From: Smittia aterrima
Taxonomy: Eukaryota; Arthropoda; Insecta; Diptera; Chironomidae
Length of the DNA: 64,000 bases
Assembly (NCBI GenBank): GCA_033063855.1
Contig: CP093831.1
Coordinates: 27,404,001 to 27,468,000 of the forward strand
Direction: 5' to 3'
The position numbers and the translations under genes are program-made. Positions 56,791-64,000 of this stretch are shown in pieces. Below the pieces are notes generated by a model. It saw nothing but the letters and a program-made list of their open reading frames with translations. It made no database searches and had not been told where the DNA came from. Every line of letters begins with the position of its first letter. The stretch's first letter is position 1.

Positions 56791-58841
56791 ATGGACTTTT
56801 TCAACATCACCTCGAATCCTCAAAGTACTTGCAGACTTTGTCTTGAGCTGCTGGGAAATCAAATAGAAAGTAAATCAGTGATAGGAGATCTCGAGAAGAA
56901 AATAAACGAAATTTTCCCTTCGAATGTAAGCAAACATAAACTAAATCTAAATTTCTTCAAATAAAATCTTTATTTTCAAGGTTCTTCGATTGCCGACAGC
57001 TTCAACCAATTCTCTCTGCATTTCCTGCTACGCTCAAGTTAATGACTTCCATCACTTCAGATCAACGATCATCCAAAAGCAGAGTTTGAACTGCGAGCAA
57101 TTTGAACTTTGCGAGATTAAAATGGAACAAATCGATTTCAATCCTGTCGTCAACATTTTGGCGATTAAAGAAGAAGATTTAGGAGATTACGAATGGAACG
57201 CAGATGACTGGAATAATGAAGCTGATGCAGAAATCAACACTGAATGTGATCAAAGAGAATTAGAAATTACAGAATCGAAAAACGATTCTGATACCGCTTC
57301 GATTGAATCTGATCATGGAGAATCAATAATTCCTCAGTCGGAAAACGATTTCGAGGAAGTTTTAGAAGAAATTAGAAAAGAAGAATTGCAAATTCATCAA
57401 TTACAAATCGATCTTGACAAAGCTTTGAGAGCAATCGACGAAGGATCTTCCATCACCGACGCAGCATTAAAGTTCAAGATTTCGGAATCACATTTGAAGG
57501 ATTTTGGCGACTGTTCTCATGAATTTGATCGGAAAATTGCGAACTGGATCATAACTTCTGGCGAATTGTGTGATCCAAAGACGAAACAAAATGTTCTCGA
57601 CGCTGCAACTCATTTATCCAAACTCAACTCATCCACGATCTCAAATGAATTCAATGACAACTGGTTCCGTAGTTTTCTAAAGAGAAATCCTGATGTGCTA
57701 CTTCCAAAAGTATTGGATTGGAAAACAATTTCTGATGATATTACTGAGGATCTCTTGGATGACGACACTTCAAATATTTCAGAGAACGAATTCGATTGGA
57801 TTGAGGAACAAGCTGTGAACGCTGGAAAAAATAAATTTTTCGATGAAACATTGAAACTTGCTCTCAAGGAAATTGAAAATGGAGCATCTATTAGATCGAC
57901 TGCAACAAAATACAAAATTAGCAGAGGTGCTTTATCCCGCAGACACAAATTTGGCAGTAAAAGAAAAAAATCTGGGCAGCCGCAAATTCCTATCGCATTA
58001 GAGACGAGACTTGCCGATTGGATCGTTCTTTGTAACGAACTGGGTGACACGAAGGATCATTCAAACATTTGTGAAATTGTATCGCATCTCTTCGAAATTC
58101 TAAAACGGAAGCACTATCCTTCAATTGTCAAACCTTGCGTTGATCGCTTTCTAAGACGACATCCTGAGACGTTAATTGAACCTTCGAAGTAAGTCAATAA
58201 AATAACAAAATATTCAATTTCTAACTTAAATTTTTTTTTTCAGGAAATTAGAAATCTTTGAATGCGACTTGTGTGGATACCAATACTCGGAAAAGTTTGT
58301 TGTAAAAGAACACATCCTCGGTGTTCATGCAAAGAGGAAGTTCAAATGCAAAATCTGTGAGAAAACATTTGCTGCAATCTCAACTCTTAAAAGACATGCA
58401 ACACAAGAACATCCTGCGTCTGGAAAACCAAAGAATTTTGTTTGTGATGTTTGCGGAATTCGTTTATACACAAAAATTAGTTTAACAAGACACGCAATTA
58501 TTCATAAGGAAAAGAAATTCCATTGCGACTTCGAAGGATGTGACAAAAAGTTTTTAAGACCAAAAGAACTCGAGGATCACAAACGCAATGATCACTACGG
58601 ATTGAAAGATTTCAAATGTGATTTTCCTGGCTGCGACAAAGCTTACAGCACCAAACGAAGATTGAGACGACATCACAAGGTGACACACGATGAGAAATCG
58701 AAGTGTCCAGTCAACAATTGCAGTTTTCGTGCAGGTCGCGCTGATTACATGAGAAATCATTTGAAGAGACACAAGGATATCGATGATCAAGAGCTGCAGG
58801 AATATTTATTGATTGTTAAGGAAATGAAATTGTCAAGTTGA
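56791..58841 (+). CDS. ZAD-psq/CENP-B-C2H2 protein lacking N-terminal module, unit M
   Basis: Exons 56791-56925, 56981-58188 and 58244-58841 are in frame from a downstream ATG (MDFFNITSNPQSTCRLC) and would give 646 residues that begin almost at the ZAD. Whether this ATG is used is uncertain: the ATG at 56589 precedes it on the transcript and yields a 65-residue peptide. Exons 2 and 3 are undamaged, with CISC, the EIKMEQ and AIKEED linker, two psq+CENP-B pairs (first pair shortened at FGDCSHEFDRK), and six C2H2 fingers. Closest to L in exon 2 (VLDWKTISDDITED, RSTATKYKISRG). The intact remainder suggests either recent damage or a functional short form. Confidence 0.65.
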
Positions 58842-58909
58842 ATCCCGAAAATAAAGTTTTTCATAAAGTTTAAATAAAAAATTGGGATTAGGAACGGAAA
58901 GAGATTGCT

Positions 58910-59206
58910 TAAACTTGGGTTGATTGCTTCCTAAGACATACTGAGACTTCAATTGAAAATTTATAGTCATTCATATCGAAATGTTAAGTTACTGAATTTA
59001 AATTTTTTTCAGTAAACTAGAAATGTTTGAATGCGATTTGTGTGCACGTCAATTCAAGGAAAAGGCTAGTTTAAGGAAACACCTTCTCGCTATTCATTTG
59101 AAGACAAAGTTCATCTTCACGGAATTAGAATTTAAATCTGATTTTCCTGGTTGCGGGAAAACTTGCTGAAATTGCAGAAATATTCATTGATTTTTAAATA
59201 AATTAA
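58910..59206 (+). pseudogene. truncated ZAD-family relic 1
   Basis: It starts in the last part of a family exon 2 (ACTTGGGTTGATTGCTTCC), crosses a recognisable intron 2 with TTTTTTTCAG, continues as the start of a K-like exon 3 (LEMFECDLCARQFKEKASLR), and then jumps by an internal deletion to the last codons. Frameshifts and missing fingers leave no function. Confidence 0.75.
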
Positions 59207-59252
59207 GATTTCAACCTGTTGAACTCTGATAAGTTTTTCCAAGAAAAATCTC

Positions 59253-59325
59253 AACGGTCATTTTAAACTGTTGGAAGGGAAAAAGAAGAATTTTATAGCA
59301 AAAAAATCAAAACAAACAAAAATCA
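59253..59325 (+). promoter_or_regulatory. family promoter block, unit N
   Basis: AACGGTCA (59253-59260), TGTTGGAAGG, TTTTATAGC (59291-59299) and AATCAAAACAAACAAAAA, with the relic directly upstream and the ATG about 24 nt downstream. Confidence 0.55.
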
Positions 59326-59349
59326 AGAAGTTGAAGTTGAGGTGATCAG

Positions 59350-61683
59350 ATGTTTTCTAATAAGGCTCCAAAACGATTAAATATTCTAAAAGGCGGAAGG
59401 CCGTTGCGTTTGACATCATCAGAAGAGTCTGAACTAGTAAAATGGGTTGTCGAATGTGCTGAAAGCGGAAAACCTGCAAAAAAACGAACTGTTTTGAATG
59501 CTGCGACAGAAATTCTTCGACGAAAGAATGGAAAGCACGAAACTCTTTCAGCCAAATGGTATTATGGATTCTTACAACGTCACCCAGAGCTGGGAAAACA
59601 AAAAACATCCAAAGAATCCCGAAAAAGTGACGATTGCAAGAAGAAAGCCTCAGACAATCCTCAAAGTAATTGCAGACTTTGCCTTGAGCTGCTCGAGAAT
59701 AAAACAGAAAGTAAATTTGTGTTAGGAGATCTCGAGATGAAAATAAACGAAATTTTCCCTTCGAATGTAAGCAAACATTAACTAAATCTTGATTCCTTCT
59801 AACCCAATCTTTATCTTCAAGGTTCTTCGATTGCCGACAGCTTCATCGAATTCTCTCTGCATTTCCTGCTACGCCCAAGTGAATGACTTCCATCACTTCA
59901 GATCGACGATCATCCAAAAGCACTCGAACAGCGAACAATTTGAACTTTGCGAGATTAAAATGGAGCAAATCGATTTCAATCCTGTCGTCAACATTTTGGC
60001 GATTAAAGAAGAAGATTTAGGAGATTACGAGTGGAACGCTGATGATTGGAACAATGAACCAAACACAGACGACAACACTGAATGTGATCAACGAGAATTA
60101 GAAATTCCTCAACTTCCAAACGATTCTGATAACGCTTGGATAGGATCTGATAACGGAGAATCAATAATTCCTCATTTAAAAAACGATTTCGAGGAAGTTT
60201 TAGAAGAACTTAAAAAAGGAGAATTGCAAATTCATCAATTACAAATCGATCTTGACAAAGCTCTAAAGGAAATTGACAAAGGATCTTCCATCACCGACGC
60301 AGCTTTAAAGTTCAACATTTCGGAATCACATTTGAAGGATTTTGCCGAAAGATCGAGTTCTCCTCAAGAATTTGATCGGAAAATTGCAAATTGGATCATA
60401 ACTTCTGGCGAAATGTGTGATCCAAAGACGAAACGAAATGTTCTCGATGCTGCAACTCATTTATCAAAACTTAACTCTTCCACGATCTCAAATGAAATCA
60501 ATGACAACTGGTTCCGAAGCTTTCTAAAGAGAAATCCTGATGTGCTTCTGCCAAATGTATTGGATTGGAAACAAATATACGAGGAAACAACTGAGGATCT
60601 TCCAGACGACAAAGCTCCGGATAATTGTGAGAACGAAATTGATTGGATTGAGGAACAAGCTGTGAAGGCTGGAAAAAATAAATTTACCGATGAAACCATG
60701 AAACTTGCTCTTGAGGAAATTGAACGTGGAGCATCTTTTAGATCGACTGCAACAAAATACAAAATTTCCAGAAGTACTTTATATGAAAGACACAAATATG
60801 GCGATCCTAGAAAAAGGTCAAACAAACCAATAATTCCCCAAGCTTTAGAAATGAGACTTGTCGAATGGATCGTTGCTTGTAACGAACTGGGTGACAAGAA
60901 AGAATGTACAAACATTTCTAAAGTTTTGTCGCATCTCTTCAAGAATCGAAATAACCAGGAAGCAAGAGTTAAAGATTGGGTTGATCGCTTTCTAAGACGA
61001 CATCCTGAGACTTTAATTAAACCTTCAAAGTAAGTCATTCAAATAACGAAATGTTTTGTTTCTAACTTTAAATTCTTTTTTTTAGGGAATTAAAAAAGTC
61101 TGAATGCGATTTGTGTGGATATCATCATACCAATCGATCTCTTGTGAGAAATCACATCCTCGCTGTTCATGCAAAGAAAAAGTTCAAATGCAAAATTTGT
61201 GAGAAGATATTTAATTCAATTCAGAGTCTTAGAAATCATGTACGGGAGAAACATCCTGCGCCTGGAAAAGCAAAGAACTTTGTTTGTGAAGTTTGTGCAA
61301 TAAGTTTCTACACATGGAAAGCTCTTCACACACATTCTGTGCGTCACAAGGAAAAGAAATTTCATTGCGATTTTGAAGGATGCGTCAAGAAATTTTTAAG
61401 TGCAAACGAACTCGAAAATCACAAACGCAATGACCACTACGGATTGAAAAATTTCAATTGTGATTTTCCTGGCTGCGAAAAAGGTTACAGCACCAAACAA
61501 AGACTGAGACGACATCAAAAAGAGAAACACGAGGAACGAGCGAAGTGTCCAGTCAGCAATTGCACTTTTAATGTAAATCGCGCCGGTTACATGAGAGATC
61601 ATTTGAAGAGACACACAGATATTGATGATCAAGAGCTGCAGGAATATTTATTGATTGTTAAGAAAATGAAATTAGTAAATTGA
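59350..61683 (+). CDS. ZAD-CENP-B/psq-C2H2 protein, unit N
   Basis: Exons 59350-59766, 59822-61029 and 61086-61683; 740 residues. Exon 1 (139 codons) lacks a psq module: MFSNKAPKRLNILKGGRPLR leads straight into a CENP-B-type HTH (LTSSEESELVKWVVECAESG to KWYYGFLQRHPELGKQKTSK), then CRLC of the ZAD. The second pair is CISC. In exon 2 the acidic linker reads NDSDNAWIGSDNGES, and the last psq+CENP-B pair differs from the rest of the family: ERHKYGDPRKRSNKPIIPQA and HLFKNRNNQEARVKDWVDRF, shared only with O. Its end is IKPSK. Exon 3 encodes six fingers (KSECDLCGYHHTNRSLVRNH) and ends KKMKLVN, where most copies have KLST. The intact exon 1 shows what unit M has lost. Confidence 0.84.
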
Positions 61684-61751
61684 ATTCGGAAAATAAAGTT
61701 TTTCATAAAGTTTAAATAAAAAATTGGGATTAGGAACGGAAAGAGATTGCT

Positions 61752-62012
61752 TAAACTTGGGTTGATTGCTTCCTAAGACATACTGAGACTTCAATTGAAA
61801 ATTTATAGTCATTCATATCGAAATGTTAAGTTACTGAATTTAAATTTTTTTCAGTAAACTAGAAATGTTTGAATGCGATTTGTGTGCACGTCATTTCAAG
61901 TCATTTAAAGACAAAGTTCATCTTCACGGAATAAGAATTCAAGTGTGATTTTCCTGGTTGCGGGAAAACTTGCTGAAATTGCAGAAATATTCATTGATTT
62001 TTAAATAAATAA
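61752..62012 (+). pseudogene. truncated ZAD-family relic 2
   Basis: Second copy of relic 1, with the same exon 2 end, intron and K-like exon 3 start, but a larger internal deletion after CDLCARHFK. Sharing the same break positions as relic 1 shows that the damage preceded the tandem duplication. Confidence 0.75.
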
Positions 62013-62060
62013 AGATTTTAACCTGTTGAACTCTGATAAGTTTTCCAGTTGAAAAATCTC

Positions 62061-62130
62061 AACGGTCGTTTTTAAATTGCTAGAAAGAAGAGTTATTTTT
62101 ATAGCAAAAAATCAAAACAAACAAATATTA
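62061..62130 (+). promoter_or_regulatory. family promoter block, unit O
   Basis: AACGGTCGTTTTTAAATTGC from 62061, TAGAAAG, TTTTTATAGC and AATCAAAACAAACAAA, about 25-90 nt ahead of the ATG at 62155. Confidence 0.55.
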
Positions 62131-62154
62131 AGAAGTTGAAGTGGAGGTGATCAG

Positions 62155-64000
62155 ATGTTTTCTAATAAGGCTCCAAAACGATTAAATGTTCTAAAAGGCG
62201 GAAGGCCGTTGCGTTTGACCTCATCAGAAGAGTCTGAACTAGTCAAATGGATTGTCGAATGTGCTGAAAGCGGAAAACCAGCAAAAAAACGATCAGTTTT
62301 GAATGCTGCGATAGAAATACTTCGACGAAAGAATGGAAAGCACAAAACTCTTTCAGCAAAATGGTATTATGGATTTCTACAACGTCACCCAGAACTGGAA
62401 AAACAAAAAACATCAAAAGTATCTAAAGAAAGTAAAGAGTACAAGAAGGAAGTCTCAGAGAATCCTAAAAGTAGTTGCAGACTTTGTCTTGAGCTGCTGG
62501 GGAATAAAATAGAAAGTAAATTTGTGAAAGGAGATCTCGAGATGAAAATAAACGAAATTTTCCCTTCGAATGTAAGCAAACATTAACTAAATCTTGATTC
62601 CTTCTAATTCAATCTTTATCTTTAAGGTTCTTCGATTGCCGACAGCTTCATCGAATTCTCTCTGCATTTCCTGCTACGCCCAAGTTAATGACTTCCATCA
62701 CTTCAGATCAACGATCATCAAAAAGCACTCGAACAGCGAACAATTTGAACTTTGCGAAATTAAAATGGAACAAATCGATTTCAATCCTGTCGTCAACATT
62801 TTGGCGATTAAAGAAGAAGATTTAGGAGAATACGAATGGAATGCAGATGACTGGAACAATGAAGCAAACACAGACATCAACATTGAATGTGATCAACGAG
62901 AATTAGAAATTCCTCAACTTCCAAACGATTCTGTAAACGCTTGGATAGAAATTCCTCAATCGGAAAATGATTTCGAGGAAGTTTTGAAAGAAATTAGAAA
63001 AGGAGAATTGCAAATTCATCAATTACAAATCGATCTTGACAAAGCTCTAAAGGAAATTGACAAAGGATCTTTCATCACCGACGCAGCTTTAAAGTTCAAC
63101 ATTTCGAAATCACATTTGAAGGATTTTGCCGAAAGATCGAGTTCTCCTCAAGAATTTGATCGGAAAATTGCAAATTGGATCAAAACTTCTGGCGAAATGT
63201 TTGATCCAAAGACGAAACGAAATGTTCTCGATGCTGCTAATCATTTGTCACAACTTGACTCATCCACGATCACAAATAAATTCAATGACAACTGGTTCCG
63301 AAGCTTTCTAAAGAGAAATCCTGATGTTCTTCTGCTAAATGTTTTGGATTGGAAACCAATTTCCGATGATATTACACAGGATTTTCCGGACAAAGCTTCA
63401 AATAATTCAGAGAATGAATTTGATTGGATTGAGGAACAAGCTGTGAACGCTGGAAAAAATAAATTTTCCGATGAAACATTAAAACTTGCTCTGGAAGAAA
63501 TTGAAAACGGAGCATCTATTAGATCGACTGCAAAAAAATACAATATTGGCAGAAAGGTTTTATATAACCGAAAAAAACATGGAGATCCTAGAAAAAGGTC
63601 AAACAAACCAATAATTTCCGATGTTTTAGAGAAGAGACTTGTCGAATGGATCGTTGCTTGTAATGAACTGGGTGACAAGAAGGATCATTCAAACATTTGT
63701 AAAGTTGTGTCGCATCTCTTCAGAAATCGAAATAACCAGGAAGCAAGAGTTAAAGATTGGGTTGATCGCTTTCTAAGACGACATCCTGAGACTTTAATTG
63801 AACCTTCAAAGTAAGTCATTCAAATAACAAAATGTTTTGTTTCTAACTTTAAATTTATTTCAGGGAATTAAAAAAGTCTGAATGCGATTTGTGTGGATAT
63901 CAACATACAAATCGATCTCTTGTGAGAAATCACATCCTCGCTGTTCATGCAAAGAAGAAGTTCAAATGCAAAATTTGTGAGAAGATATTTAATTCAATTC
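62155..64000 (+). CDS. ZAD-CENP-B/psq-C2H2 protein, unit O (cut by window end)
   Basis: Exons 62155-62571, 62627-63810 and 63864 to beyond 64000. Exon 1 is the N type (MFSNKAPKRLNVLKGGRPLR), with CENP-B module and CRLC; the second ZAD pair is CISC. Exon 2 is 24 nt shorter than N's through loss in the acidic linker (NDSVNAWIEIPQSENDF) and the later DDITQDFPDKAS stretch. The first psq has SFITDAALKFNISKSHLKDF, with Lys for the usual Glu. NVLDWKPISDD links it to unit J in the other array. The last psq reads RSTAKKYNIGRKVLYNRKKH. Exon 3 shows the first finger (KSECDLCGYQHTNRSLVRNH) and part of the second before the sequence ends; the array may continue beyond the window. Confidence 0.82.

Larger units (their letters stand above)
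58852..61690 (+). repeat. tandem duplication, first copy (relic plus unit N)
   Basis: The block 58852-61690, comprising a truncated relic, a family promoter and a complete gene, is followed at 61691-64000 by a second block of the same composition. The first 100 nt after each gene's AATAAA are practically identical (GTTTTTCATAAAGTTTAAAT and on). Confidence 0.75.

Overview
This is a eukaryotic, AT-rich window from an insect, most likely a dipteran. Genes have short introns (about 55 nt) with GT/AG borders and AATAAA poly(A) signals. An outspread-like gene, a divergent ionotropic receptor, a Ptp10D-type receptor phosphatase and a large ZAD zinc-finger family are all present. A lower dipteran such as a midge is possible, but that is inference.

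Layout. (1) 1-1435 (+): 3' end of an outspread/MPRIP-like coiled-coil gene, converging on a complete aldo-keto reductase (1919-3360, -). (2) 4034-5035 (+): an unrecognised Cys-rich protein with a decayed partial copy behind it (5240-5500). (3) 5604-7490 (+): a divergent ionotropic receptor whose stop lies 18 nt from the stop of the next, convergent gene. (4) 7509-34218 (-): ten head-to-tail copies (A-J) of a three-exon gene. (5) 35063-50701 (-): Ptp10D-like receptor tyrosine phosphatase with an 8.3-kb first intron, alternative C-termini and a possible UGA stop-codon readthrough. (6) 51564-64000 (+): five more copies (K-O) of the family, facing the other way, with two broken relics; the last copy runs off the window.

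The tandem family is the most unusual content. Each protein combines a ZAD (a zinc-binding dimerisation domain split by intron 1), several psq-type and CENP-B-type helix-turn-helix modules of the kind found in pogo/Tigger transposases, and six C2H2 zinc fingers. Exons 2 and 3 and a promoter block (AACGGTCGTT, then a TTTTATAGC TATA-like box) are shared throughout, but the 5' part of exon 1 is exchanged between copies. It is a psq+CENP-B pair in A-F and H-J, a Tc1-type transposase HTH in G and K, a Tc3-type paired-like domain in L, and a CENP-B half only in M-O. This looks like an active workshop for DNA-binding specificity: a constant promoter, dimerisation domain and finger array, with the N-terminal binding module replaced repeatedly from DNA transposons. 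No catalytic transposase domain is present. The products are probably nuclear, dimerising DNA-binding proteins; targets and function are unknown.

Gene models come from reading splice signals and reading frames only; no transcript data or database search was available.
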